Shown one piece after another: positions 52,891 to 62,100 of a DNA stretch of 64,000 nt. The number at the start of each line of letters is the position of its first letter. Position 1 is the stretch's first letter. Location: positions 62,001 to 126,000 of the forward strand of contig CAYMIW010000002.1 in NCBI GenBank assembly GCA_964390725.1. Direction: 5' to 3'. The notes beneath the pieces were generated by a model, which saw only the letters and a program-made list of their open reading frames with translations, did not search any database and was not told the origin of the DNA. Source of the stretch: JAABTH01 sp964390725. GTDB taxonomy: Bacteria > Bacillota > Dethiobacteria > DTU022. The translations under genes and the position numbers were made by a program.

Positions 52891-54777
52891 ATGTTAAAAG
52901 GTGGATATACAGGTCGTATTCTCAGGATTAACCTTGCAGAACAAAGCTATTCTGTAGAACCGGTCAGCGAAGAGCTGGCCAGATATTACCTGGGTGGTTT
53001 TGGGTTCGGTATTAAATATCTTTTTGAGGAACTTGAGCCGCAAATAGAACCTCTTTCAGCTGAAAATAAATTAATATTTTCTGTCGGTCCTTTTTGCGGT
53101 ACTTCAATTTCCTGCGCCAGCAGGATGTCGATTGTCAGTAAATCGCCGCTCACAGGTGCGGTTGCCAATTCGCTGACGGGTGGTCACTTTCCGGCAGAAC
53201 TAAAGTTTGCCGGGTACGATATGCTGATTATCGAAGAAGCGGCTGATCAGCCGACATATCTCTGGATAAACAGCGACAAAGTTTATTTTAAATCGGCAAA
53301 ACATCTCCAGGGAACTAATACTTTTGACTGTCAGCAAATGATTAAGGATGAACTCAATGATCAAAACATCAGGGTTGCCTGTATCGGCCAGGCCGGTGAG
53401 AGACAGAGCAGGATGGCTTCTATCATTAATGAAAGGCATGCTGCAGGCAGAAAAGGAATCGGCGCTGTAATGGGTTCTAAAAACCTGAAAGCAGTGGCTG
53501 TCAGGGGTAATAGCGAAGTAACGGTTTTTTCTGAGGATAAACTTAAAACAGCCAGGAAGCGTATGCTCGGGGCTATGAAGGAAAGTCCTGTTTTGTATCC
53601 CAGTTTTTCAAAATATGGAACAACTGAAACTGTCGATGTGGCATGGGGAATTGGTGTTTTCCCGGTAAAAAATTTCAGAGATACCGGCTTGTGGGATCCT
53701 GTTGACTCTATCGGCGGCCAGGCTAATGACAAAAAAAAGATTGCCCGGGAAAAATGCTATAACTGCCCGGTGGTCTGTTCCCAGATCAGAAAAACTGATG
53801 ATCGGGGGGATTATCCCGGTTTTGTTTCAGTCCCCGAATATGAAACCCTTTATTCTTTTGGCGGGATGACCGGAGTTGATAACCTCGACAGTATTATAGT
53901 TGCCGATCGTTTGTGTGATGAGTACGGAATGGACACTATGTCTGTTGGAGCAACCATAGCTTTTGCCATGGAGCTTTATGAAAACGGAATTCTTACCGTG
54001 GATGATACAGGTGGTCTTGACCTTTCCTTTGGCAACCATGCTGCAATGATTGAGCTGGTTAAAATGATTGCTTTCAGAAAGGGTCTGGGTGAACTGCTGG
54101 CTGATGGCACGAAAATAGCTGCTGAAAAAATAGGCAAAGGCGCTGAAAAATTTGCAATGCATGTCAAAGGGCTTGAGCTGCCGGGTTATGACCCCAGGGG
54201 GGCCAAGGCACATGGACTCAATTACGCTACTTCTTATACAGGAGCAGATCATAACCGGGGTTATGCTTTTCAGGAAATATTCGGTTTGCCTGTTCCCAGG
54301 GAGGTAGACCGCTTTGCCAGTGAAGGCAAGGGTTCCCTGACCAAATGGAACCAGGATATGCGCAGTGCGGTTTGCGATTGCCCTCCGATGTGCGGTTTTC
54401 TAATCGACATGGCAGTGCCTGCAATTGCTACTGAAAATACAGCTGATCTGCTTGAAGCTTTGTCGGGTTTAAAACTTTCGCCTGAAGATGTTTACAGGGT
54501 TGGAGAAAGGGTGAATAACCTGGCCAGGGCCTTTAATGTTAGGGAGGGTTTTACCAGGAAAGATGATTGTTTCCCCGACCGCATTATGACAGAACCGATC
54601 AAGGGCGGACCTTCCAAGGGACATTTGATTTCCCGTGATGAGTTGGAGTTCATGCTTGATGATTACTATGAAGCCCGTGGTTGGGATGAACATGGAGTGC
54701 CAACCAGTAAAAAGCTTATCGAGCTTGGCCTTGACCAGGCGCTTACCGCTTTAAAACAAATGGGCCTGATCAGGTAA
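52891..54777 (+). CDS. aor: Aldehyde:ferredoxin oxidoreductase (tungsten enzyme)
   Basis: 628-residue AOR-family protein that interconverts aldehydes and acids with ferredoxin, using a tungstopterin and one [4Fe-4S] cluster. Seen: MLKGGYTGRILRINLAEQSY at the start, NSLTGGHFPAELKFAGYDML, GRKGIGAVMGSKNLKAVAVR for the pterin-binding region, the cluster cysteines in CYNCPVVCSQIRK, and LPGYDPRGAKAHGLNYATSY. Length is standard. GGAGG precedes the ATG. Tungsten supply fits the nearby MoaD and the transporter loci at 44-49 kb. Confidence 0.95.
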   Translation: MLKGGYTGRILRINLAEQSYSVEPVSEELARYYLGGFGFGIKYLFEELEPQIEPLSAENKLIFSVGPFCGTSISCASRMSIVSKSPLTGAVANSLTGGHFPAELKFAGYDMLIIEEAADQPTYLWINSDKVYFKSAKHLQGTNTFDCQQMIKDELNDQNIRVACIGQAGERQSRMASIINERHAAGRKGIGAVMGSKNLKAVAVRGNSEVTVFSEDKLKTARKRMLGAMKESPVLYPSFSKYGTTETVDVAWGIGVFPVKNFRDTGLWDPVDSIGGQANDKKKIAREKCYNCPVVCSQIRKTDDRGDYPGFVSVPEYETLYSFGGMTGVDNLDSIIVADRLCDEYGMDTMSVGATIAFAMELYENGILTVDDTGGLDLSFGNHAAMIELVKMIAFRKGLGELLADGTKIAAEKIGKGAEKFAMHVKGLELPGYDPRGAKAHGLNYATSYTGADHNRGYAFQEIFGLPVPREVDRFASEGKGSLTKWNQDMRSAVCDCPPMCGFLIDMAVPAIATENTADLLEALSGLKLSPEDVYRVGERVNNLARAFNVREGFTRKDDCFPDRIMTEPIKGGPSKGHLISRDELEFMLDDYYEARGWDEHGVPTSKKLIELGLDQALTALKQMGLIR

Positions 54778-54896
54778 AAGTAAAAGAAATGTTACATAGT
54801 GATACATTTGAAACAGATTATTATAGCTCTAGCGGTACAGAGTAATATCTATAAAATGCAACCTGAGTGTATTATTAAGTTTAAAAAGTATTATTA

Positions 54897-54927
54897 ATAC
54901 AGGTTATTTTCAGCCTGTATCTTTTTT
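54897..54927 (+). terminator. Terminator after the AOR gene
   Basis: ATACAGG pairs with CCTGTAT across a 10-base loop and is followed by CTTTTTT. Confidence 0.75.
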
Positions 54928-54947
54928 CAGCTGATTATTCTTTAGGT

Positions 54948-54963
54948 TGGCATGAAAAATGCA
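54948..54963 (+). promoter_or_regulatory. Sigma-54 promoter candidate for CoA-transferase paralog 2
   Basis: TGGCAT-GAAAA-ATGCA keeps the invariant GG and GC ten bases apart; the -12 box has A for the first T of TTGCA. It lies about 110 bases upstream of the gene and just after the AOR terminator. Confidence 0.6.
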
Positions 54964-55074
54964 TTGGTATTAATTGTTTATGTTATATAATAAACAAAAT
55001 ATTATCCCTTAACAGGGGCTGCGGTTAAAATGTCCAGGTTTAAGCTGCGGCTAAGATACAGGAGGCAGGCGGAA

Positions 55075-56649
55075 TTGAATAAAGTCAGAACAGCAGATGA
55101 AGCGGTAAGAGAGATTAAAGATGGCGCGACTATTGGCAGCAGTTTAATGGGTTTAGCAGGATGGCCGGAAGAGGTGGCCCAGGCTCTTGAAAGAAGATTC
55201 CTCGAAACGGGAACTCCCCGCGGGCTTACAGTGGTGTCAAGCTCGGGAGCCGGCGACAGCCGGGAAAGAGGTGTGACCCGCCTCGGTTATGAAGGCCTGG
55301 TTAAAAGGTGGATCGCCGGCCATATGGGTCAGGCTCCAAAAATGCGTAAGCTGGTAGAAGACAATATCATCGAAGCCTACAACCTGCCCCAGGGTGTGAT
55401 AGTGCAGTTATGGAGAGAAATCGCTGCAAAGCGGCCGGGACTGATAACCAGGGTCGGACTGGGAACTTTTATAGACCCCCGTATTGAGGGGGGTAAAATG
55501 AATGATTATACCCGCGACAAGGAAGATCTTGTTGAAGTTGTGACAATGGGTGGCAAGGAGTATCTTTGGTATAAAACTTTTCCGGTTGATGTTGCAATTA
55601 TCCGTGGTTCAGTAGCCGATGAGAATGGTAATATTACCATGGATCGCGAAGGGATTATCCTGGAAGCCCTGCCCCTGGCCCAGGCTGCCAAGAACAGCGG
55701 TGGTATAGTTATTGCCCAGGTTGAACACATTGCCCGGCCGGGTACACTTAACCCGAAAGATGTGCGTGTGCCAGGCATTCTGGTAGACTACATTGTTAAA
55801 TGTGATAATCCCGAAAACCATTTCCAAACCGAGGGAGTTTATTATAATCCATCATTTTCCGGTGCTATTAAGGTTCCATTATCGGCCATTCCCCCGGTTG
55901 AATTGAATGAACGTAAGATTATTGCCCGCCGTGCTGCAATGGAACTGGCCCCTGATGTTATAGTTAATCTAGGGATCGGTATTTCTGCCGACGTGGCTTC
56001 CGTGGCAGCTGAAGAAAGTGTATCCGATATGATGCACCTGACCACCGAGTCCGGTACAATCGGAGGTGTACCGGCCAGCCCCCCTGATTTTGGGCATGCT
56101 TATAACCCTGAAGCAGTCATTGAACACCAGGTTCAGTTCGATTTTTATGATGGTGGAGGTATCGACCTGACTTTCCTCGGTATGGCCCAGGCTGACAAAG
56201 ATGGTAATACGAATGTAACCAAGTTCAGCAACCGGGTTATCGGCAGCGGAGGCTTCATTAATATCAGTCAGAATGCCAAAAAGGTGGTTTTTTGCGGCAC
56301 TTTGACAGCAAGCGGTCTGAAGGTTGCAGCAGAAGATGGTAATTTAAAGATTTTGCAGGAGGGTAAAATTAAGAAGTTTGTTGACCAGGTAGATCAAATT
56401 ACCTACAGCGGTAACTTTGCTCGTTCGATTGGGCAAACTGCTTTATATATTACCGAACGTGCTGTATTCAGCCTTGAACCGGAAGGACTTACCCTGATAG
56501 AAATCGCACCTGGTATAGATCTTGAAAAAGATGTTCTGGCGCAGATTGGTTTTAAAGCCAGGATTGCTGAGAATTTACGGGAAATGCCCCGTGAATTATT
56601 CTATTCTGTATGGGGAAAACTAAGAGATGAGATAGAAGCAAAAAGATAG
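55075..56649 (+). CDS. Acyl-CoA:acetate (family I) CoA-transferase, paralog 2
   Basis: 524-residue CoA-transferase closely related along its whole length to the one at 3243-4808. Both share VRTADE, MGLAGWPEEVAQA, TVVSSSGAGDSRERG-like segments and TTESGTIGGVPASPPDFGH, with catalytic Glu325 at the same number. I chose the TTG start at 55075: AGGAGG ends 9 bases upstream and the protein then starts like the paralog (NKVRTADE against SKVRTADE); a longer frame from 55030 has no such support. It is monocistronic with its own sigma-54-like promoter and a strong terminator, so the two copies are controlled separately and may serve different acids. Confidence 0.9.
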   Translation: MNKVRTADEAVREIKDGATIGSSLMGLAGWPEEVAQALERRFLETGTPRGLTVVSSSGAGDSRERGVTRLGYEGLVKRWIAGHMGQAPKMRKLVEDNIIEAYNLPQGVIVQLWREIAAKRPGLITRVGLGTFIDPRIEGGKMNDYTRDKEDLVEVVTMGGKEYLWYKTFPVDVAIIRGSVADENGNITMDREGIILEALPLAQAAKNSGGIVIAQVEHIARPGTLNPKDVRVPGILVDYIVKCDNPENHFQTEGVYYNPSFSGAIKVPLSAIPPVELNERKIIARRAAMELAPDVIVNLGIGISADVASVAAEESVSDMMHLTTESGTIGGVPASPPDFGHAYNPEAVIEHQVQFDFYDGGGIDLTFLGMAQADKDGNTNVTKFSNRVIGSGGFINISQNAKKVVFCGTLTASGLKVAAEDGNLKILQEGKIKKFVDQVDQITYSGNFARSIGQTALYITERAVFSLEPEGLTLIEIAPGIDLEKDVLAQIGFKARIAENLREMPRELFYSVWGKLRDEIEAKR

Positions 56650-56765
56650 CGGTTCATTAAATAATTCATGAGTATGATCTTTGCCTGGTGGTTCCTCAAA
56701 ATGGAATTACTTGTAATGATGGATCAGCTGAAGTAGTAAACAATTCTATTTGTATGCTGATAGTA

Positions 56766-56814
56766 ACAAGAGCACATTATAAAGTTCAATACTTTTTAAT
56801 GTGCTCTTGTTTTA
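56766..56814 (+). terminator. Terminator after CoA-transferase paralog 2
   Basis: A 14-bp perfect stem (ACAAGAGCACATTA with TAATGTGCTCTTGT) with a 17-base loop and TTT after it, about 115 bases after the stop codon. Confidence 0.75.
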
Positions 56815-56963
56815 CAATAAAGGATAATTTATTCAGAAGATAGAAATAAGAATATAGAAAGATAATCTGAATTCAATGGAATTTGTTGCTAACACAGTGC
56901 ATATTAATTTATCCATGAGCATTTGCTGGTTTCAATAAATAACTATTCTTGGAGGGATTAAAA

Positions 56964-57512
56964 GTGAGCACGAAAGGCATGATTTGTATTGTATTAAGCC
57001 TGAGTTTATTTGTACTGCTTTTTACTGTGGGTTGTGGAAAAAGCACTGAAGAGACGATTGAAAATGTAATCGGTGGGTTAATTGAAGCTGAGAATCAGGC
57101 AATTGAGGCAGATAATAACAGTAGCGATGTAAATGAAGATGATGAAATAAATGATGGCAATGGTCCGGGTTCTTCTGGCGATAATGGTGGAAGTATAAGT
57201 GTGGAGCACCAAGCCGAATGGCCTTCTGACTTGCCCTCATATGTGCCCCGGATGGAAGGTGACCTTACAGAAGTAGTAATCACGCATCCGGAAGAAGGGA
57301 CAAAAAGTTATATTATTGCTTACGAAAATTTGCAGATATTTGATGCAGATGTTTATGAAAAAGAGTTGTTGAGCAATGGTTGGACAATTGATGGGACAGT
57401 TGAAATGGGTGAAGCATGGATGATCTACGCCAGCATTGAGAACAAGGCATCAATTACCATGTCTGCAGAAATTGAAGAGAACAGTGGGATGATGATTGTA
57501 GTTATATTTTAG
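56964..57512 (+). CDS. Lipoprotein of unknown function
   Basis: 182 residues with a signal peptide ending in a lipobox (LFTVGC), then about 50 residues of acidic, Asn- and Gly-rich linker and a folded C-terminal part of about 95 residues beginning near AEWPSDLPSYVPRM. The WPSDLP-x-x-VP pattern and the later LLSNGWTIDG resemble small secreted domains seen in Clostridia lipoproteins of unknown role. The GTG start at 56964 follows GGAGG by 7 bases. It stands alone between a terminator and a tRNA gene. Confidence 0.8.
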   Translation: MSTKGMICIVLSLSLFVLLFTVGCGKSTEETIENVIGGLIEAENQAIEADNNSSDVNEDDEINDGNGPGSSGDNGGSISVEHQAEWPSDLPSYVPRMEGDLTEVVITHPEEGTKSYIIAYENLQIFDADVYEKELLSNGWTIDGTVEMGEAWMIYASIENKASITMSAEIEENSGMMIVVIF

Positions 57513-57617
57513 CATATACTAACAAGGTGGAATTATGGCTGAGAAGCTACCGTATTTACACCTTGTTTTATATTAAAGTATCTAATCTAACTGCTTGTTG
57601 AGCCTCCGCCGGTTCCC

Positions 57618-57646
57618 TTGCTTAATAGATGTTGATTTGCTATAAT
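57618..57646 (+). promoter_or_regulatory. Promoter of tRNA-Ala
   Basis: TTGCTT at 57618-57623 and TATAAT at 57641-57646 with 17 bases between, ending 11 bases before the tRNA. Confidence 0.65.
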
Positions 57647-57657
57647 TACCGTTGCGA

Positions 57658-57733
57658 GGGCGTGTAGCTCAGTTGGGAGAGCACTTGGCTCGCATTCAAG
57701 AGGTCAGGGGTTCGAATCCCCTCACGTCCACCA
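57658..57733 (+). tRNA. tRNA-Ala (anticodon CGC)
   Basis: 76 bases with a complete cloverleaf. The acceptor stem GGGCGTG/CACGTCC contains the G3-U70 pair that identifies alanine tRNAs. The D arm is GCTC...GAGC, the anticodon stem CTTGG/TCAAG holds the loop CTCGCAT, and the T arm is AGGGG-TTCGAAT-CCCCT. CCA is encoded at the end. Confidence 0.95.
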
Positions 57734-57813
57734 GGTAAGGGTTTTCGGGTACTGGTAATTGCCTGAAAACCTTTGTCTTAGCGGCAGCATAAAGGTTGAA
57801 CGGAGGTTATTAC

Positions 57814-59229
57814 ATGAAAAAGGGCAAGCAGAAACATTTTTTGTTTTTTTCAGTGATCATAATAATATTGAGTCTGACGTTTTTACTTTCAGCCTGCGGT
57901 GAAGAGTCCGTAGTAGTTGAAGGGGCAATAACTGTACCTGATGATTATGCCACTATCCAGGATGCTATCGATGCATCTGTAAATGGTGATGTTATACTTG
58001 TCAGGCCTGGAACATATAGAGAAAGCATTGATTTCAGTGGCAAGAACATAACAATACGCAGTGAAGATCCCGAAAACCGTGAAATAGTTGAACAGACAAT
58101 TATAGATGCCGGTGGTGTTCACTCGGTGGTTGTTTTTAAAGGCGGGGAATCAAATTCTGCTGTAATTAATGGTTTTACCCTTACCGGCGGGGGAGGCAGT
58201 TCTGAAGTTCTTGCTTTTGAAATAGAAGGAGAAATGCAGGAAATACCCTCACTTTATGGAGGGGGAATATTGGTGCTTAACGGTAGTTCGCCAACAATAA
58301 CCAACTCAGTTATTGAGAATAATGTAGCTGAGCGTGGTGGTGGCATCCTGGCTTACAACTCTTCCCCGGTTATCAGTAATAATATTATCAGGGATAATAT
58401 TTCGACCGGTGGCGGTGGCGGTCTTTTCTTTGTTGATTCTGCAGCCGTGGTAAGTGCAAACGAGATAACCAATAATACTTCAAGAAACCGCAGCGGGGGC
58501 GGAATAGCCATAAATGGTGATGGCAGTTCATCGCTGGTTATTGAAGATAATACAATTGCCGAGAACCAGGCAGAATTCGGTGGTGCTTTTTCATTATTGG
58601 ATGCCAGCCCGGAAATCATTAACAACACTTTGCTTAGCAACCAGGCAGTTCAAAGCGGTGGCGCTATCTTCATGGTAAATTCTTCGCCGCATATATCAGA
58701 AAACAGCCTGTCAGACAATATTGCAGGAGGGTCCGGGGGAGCCATAGCTGTTTTTATGGATTCTTCACCTGTTGTAGAAAATAACATAATTATTGGAAAC
58801 AGTGCTGATGACGGTGGTGGAGTGGCAGTTTATTTCATGTCTGCCCCGGTTATCAGGGATAACAATATTTCTGATAACAGGGCTCGTCTGGGCGGGGGTA
58901 TTGCTGTGAATGAACTTTCCACACCGGAGATATTTGGCAATGATATTAATGGTAACTTTGCCGATAATAATGGGGCCGGCATTTATGTTCTGGCGTCCAG
59001 TCCGGTGATAGAAGGAAATGTTCTCAGGGATAATGAGGCAAGGCGCAATGGTGGGGGTATTTATACTCTTATTGAAGCGGTTGTTTATGTTTATGACAAT
59101 ATTTTTGAGAACAACCGGGCCAATGAAGGAGGAGCAATTCATGCCTCCGAAGGTGCAGAAATTCAGGTCAACGATCCCGATGACAACCAGTATCAGGGTA
59201 ATGTACCGGATGATATTTACCAGGAATAA
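57814..59229 (+). CDS. Lipoprotein with right-handed parallel beta-helix repeats
   Basis: 471-residue surface lipoprotein: signal peptide with lipobox LLSAC (Cys near residue 27), a DUF1565-type opening (TVPDDYATIQDAIDASVNGD), then about ten repeats of roughly 22-32 residues with the pattern NNxIxxNxAxxGGGIxxxxSSPxI up to the end. Such repeats form a beta-helix and are found in NosD-like and surface proteins that bind or act on polysaccharides; no catalytic residues can be assigned. CGGAGG lies before the ATG. The next gene encodes a polymer-ligase-like membrane protein. Confidence 0.88.
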   Translation: MKKGKQKHFLFFSVIIIILSLTFLLSACGEESVVVEGAITVPDDYATIQDAIDASVNGDVILVRPGTYRESIDFSGKNITIRSEDPENREIVEQTIIDAGGVHSVVVFKGGESNSAVINGFTLTGGGGSSEVLAFEIEGEMQEIPSLYGGGILVLNGSSPTITNSVIENNVAERGGGILAYNSSPVISNNIIRDNISTGGGGGLFFVDSAAVVSANEITNNTSRNRSGGGIAINGDGSSSLVIEDNTIAENQAEFGGAFSLLDASPEIINNTLLSNQAVQSGGAIFMVNSSPHISENSLSDNIAGGSGGAIAVFMDSSPVVENNIIIGNSADDGGGVAVYFMSAPVIRDNNISDNRARLGGGIAVNELSTPEIFGNDINGNFADNNGAGIYVLASSPVIEGNVLRDNEARRNGGGIYTLIEAVVYVYDNIFENNRANEGGAIHASEGAEIQVNDPDDNQYQGNVPDDIYQE

Positions 59230-59279
59230 ATTCAATAGTTGACCGGGATAACTACGGCAATTTTTGAATGATATGATGC

Positions 59280-59313
59280 CCCCGGCAGCCATTCTAAAGC
59301 AGCCGGGGATATT
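59280..59313 (+). terminator. Terminator after the beta-helix lipoprotein
   Basis: CCCCGGC pairs with GCCGGGG around a 15-base loop, with a short ATATTTTA tail. Confidence 0.65.
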
Positions 59314-59372
59314 TTATATTGTAGAACTAATAATGATGTATCTTTGCTGCACGATAAATGGGGGGAGTGTTT

Positions 59373-62099
59373 TTGGCCAAGTATAAGCCAGCCGAGAGTG
59401 ATAGAAGCAGTATTAAGTCTAAAAAGCCAAAGAAAGAGGTCAGTGCAAGTGAAGGTATAATCAGGGCGGAGCTGCTGAGAAATGTTACAGCTGCTGCTTC
59501 AAAAATACTTTTACCCCTGATGTTGATTATAGTGTCTCTTCTGCTTTTTATAGGGCCTTTTTACCGTGGTTTGTTTTTCCCTCTCGAATTACTGGTAGCC
59601 AACACGATAATTTTTGGTTTATTTTTTATATGGGGTCTCTTCCGATTTGTAAAAAGCGACAGCAGGTTTATAGGATCGCCTCTGGATATCTGTCTGCTGC
59701 TGCTTCTTTTCAGTTACCTGGTTTCTTTTCTGGGCTTTGCCGTCAATAAACGCGATGCCCTGGAAGAACTCTTAAAAATAGCTTCTTACCTGTCAGTTTA
59801 CCTGGTTGTTCTGGATATTTGCCGGCACTGGTCAATTCAGCTGCCCTTGAGAAGAAGTAAAAGCAACAACGTTGGTATCGTGGAAGCGAATGAAAAAGTG
59901 CCGCCAGGATTAAACCTGGTTTTACACATTATTCTGGCTTCTGCAACGGTGATTGCCGTGGCCAGCCTGGGAGTGGCGGCCGGTCACTGGGATTTTATTG
60001 GTGCATATGCCGCAAACAGGATTGCTTCCCCGATGGGTTATGCCAATACAGCTGCTGCCTACCTGATGGCTGCATATTTTCTATCACTTGCCCTGGCCCC
60101 GCTGGCCAGGAAGATGTTAAAAATAGTGTACCTGGTTCCTGCAGTGCTGATGATGATCACCGTGATTCTGACTTTTTCAAGGGGAGCCTGGCTTCTGCTG
60201 CCACCCCTGGCGGTATTAATGGTGATTGCTGCTTCTCCCGGTAACAAAATACGCGCGGTTCTCTATATGGCAGCTTCAACAATACCGGCACTCCCGGTCG
60301 CTTTTTGGATAGATCCTATCTTCCGTTCTGATATGCCCTCAATGGCCTGGTTACCTATAATACTGGCAATAACTGCAGCACTGCTGCTGGGCTTAGCTGC
60401 AGAGTTATTCCTTTCCCTGGAAAACAGGCGCAAGAGAACGGTATTTATTTTTTCTGCAGCAGTATTTATTATAATTGTGATTATATTTATAATCATTCCC
60501 CTAGTAACGCCGATCAGCCTTGAGACAAAACCCGGTGAGCCTGAGCAACTGCAGTCACTGATGCAGGTAGTGGATAATATCAAACCGGAAGGACATTATA
60601 AGTTAGTCTTAGATGTTAAGGCAGAAATGGATTTAACCACCGACACTGAATCCCCGGATTTTATCTGGGGAGTGAAGGCTCTTGGGGAAATACCCGGCTA
60701 TCGCAGTGTTAAGCTGCTTGAGCACCATGGCCAAAGCACCAGTGGGTGGGAAACTGTTACTTTCGATCTTGAGACCGGCCCGGAAACAGAAAGGCTGTCT
60801 ATAGAATTGTATAATCGCTATCCAGGCACTGCGGTAACAGTTCGTTCAGTGCAATTGTTGTCGCCCGATAGTGATACAAGATTGCATTTTATCTGGAGCC
60901 GGTTACTGCCGGATCGTTTTTACGATCGCATTTTTTCTTTTTCCCGTGATCGCAATATGGATCGACGGTTTGAACTATTCGCTGACGCAATAAAGGTAAT
61001 TAAAGATTACCCCCTCTTCGGTTTGGGAGGAGGAGGCTGGGCAGCTGTCTATAAAAGCTATCAGGACCAGGCTTATGATTCCAGGGAAGTACATAACCAC
61101 TATCTACAGGTATGGATTGAAGCGGGCATTATAGGTTTTCTTGCCTTTGTTGGCATTTGGGTGAGCTTCACCCTTGCTTTCCTTAAAAAGTGTTTTATAA
61201 TGAAAGCTCCGCCGTCCAGGTGGCAGCACTGGACAGCTGTCTTTATGCCTGTTGCCGCCCTGGGGGCTCACAGTGCCATAGATTGGAATTTTTCCATGGC
61301 TGCCGTGGGGATTTTCTTATTTGCTCTGCTCGGTGCCGGTAGAAGTCTTGATTATGACGATAACTTTGAAAGCAGCATTAATGAAAAGAAAGAAGGGAGC
61401 ATCAAAAAATATCTCCCCGGATTGATAGGGGTGGTTTTCGGTCTTGCGCTTTTTATATACACACTTATTCTTTATAGTGGTTTACAGGTGACGTGGCGCT
61501 CCCAGGAACTTTTTGAAGGAGGGAATATCAAACAGTCCCTGGTTGAGATTGAAAAAGCAATAGCTCTTGATCCCTACAGGGCTGAAAATTACCATAACTA
61601 CAACGTTTTGATTGAAGGGCAGGCTGTAAGAATGCAAAACCAGGCTGAGCTTAGCAAAATGCTTGCCCTGGCAAAAAGAGCTTATGAGCTGGAACCTTAT
61701 AACCCCAATTACCTGTCCCGTTATGGAACACTACTGCTTAATTATGTCGATACCAGGGAGGGGCTGAATTATATAGACCGTCTCATGGAACTGCGTCCTC
61801 ATTACTTAAGCGGTTACCAGCAACCAGCCTGGTCCAGGCTGAGTTTGATTGAATATTATTTCCAGAATGATCTGCCGGGCCCGGCGATGGAATACTACAA
61901 AGAGCTGTATGATATTGAAGCAAGGATGCAGGCCGATTATGGTAATACAAGGTCTATCGCTTATGTTATCGGGCGTGCCGCTTACTTGAACGGTGACAAC
62001 AATGAAGCGTTGCGATATCTTGAACGGGTGGGCGAGACAGATTCCAACTATAATGATGCCCAGGAGATCATTACCACTATCACTGGCGAGGATAATTAA
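59373..62099 (+). CDS. O-antigen ligase/Wzy-family membrane protein with C-terminal TPRs
   Basis: 908-residue protein. About twelve membrane segments occupy the first 700 residues. Wzy_C/ligase signs: SPMGYANTAAAYLMA, FSRGAWLLLPPLAVLM, and DYPLFGLGGGGWAAVYKSYQ followed by EVHNHYLQVWIEAGIIGFL with the catalytic-type His. An extracytoplasmic insert of about 150 residues lies between residues 385 and 520 (jelly-roll-like). The last 200 residues carry tetratricopeptide-like helices (EIEKAIALDPYRAENYHNY, ALAKRAYELEPYNPNYLSRY). Firmicutes proteins of this type are thought to polymerise or ligate surface glycans. The TTG start follows GGGGGGAG. Confidence 0.85.
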   Translation: MAKYKPAESDRSSIKSKKPKKEVSASEGIIRAELLRNVTAAASKILLPLMLIIVSLLLFIGPFYRGLFFPLELLVANTIIFGLFFIWGLFRFVKSDSRFIGSPLDICLLLLLFSYLVSFLGFAVNKRDALEELLKIASYLSVYLVVLDICRHWSIQLPLRRSKSNNVGIVEANEKVPPGLNLVLHIILASATVIAVASLGVAAGHWDFIGAYAANRIASPMGYANTAAAYLMAAYFLSLALAPLARKMLKIVYLVPAVLMMITVILTFSRGAWLLLPPLAVLMVIAASPGNKIRAVLYMAASTIPALPVAFWIDPIFRSDMPSMAWLPIILAITAALLLGLAAELFLSLENRRKRTVFIFSAAVFIIIVIIFIIIPLVTPISLETKPGEPEQLQSLMQVVDNIKPEGHYKLVLDVKAEMDLTTDTESPDFIWGVKALGEIPGYRSVKLLEHHGQSTSGWETVTFDLETGPETERLSIELYNRYPGTAVTVRSVQLLSPDSDTRLHFIWSRLLPDRFYDRIFSFSRDRNMDRRFELFADAIKVIKDYPLFGLGGGGWAAVYKSYQDQAYDSREVHNHYLQVWIEAGIIGFLAFVGIWVSFTLAFLKKCFIMKAPPSRWQHWTAVFMPVAALGAHSAIDWNFSMAAVGIFLFALLGAGRSLDYDDNFESSINEKKEGSIKKYLPGLIGVVFGLALFIYTLILYSGLQVTWRSQELFEGGNIKQSLVEIEKAIALDPYRAENYHNYNVLIEGQAVRMQNQAELSKMLALAKRAYELEPYNPNYLSRYGTLLLNYVDTREGLNYIDRLMELRPHYLSGYQQPAWSRLSLIEYYFQNDLPGPAMEYYKELYDIEARMQADYGNTRSIAYVIGRAAYLNGDNNEALRYLERVGETDSNYNDAQEIITTITGEDN

Positions 62100-62100
62100 A

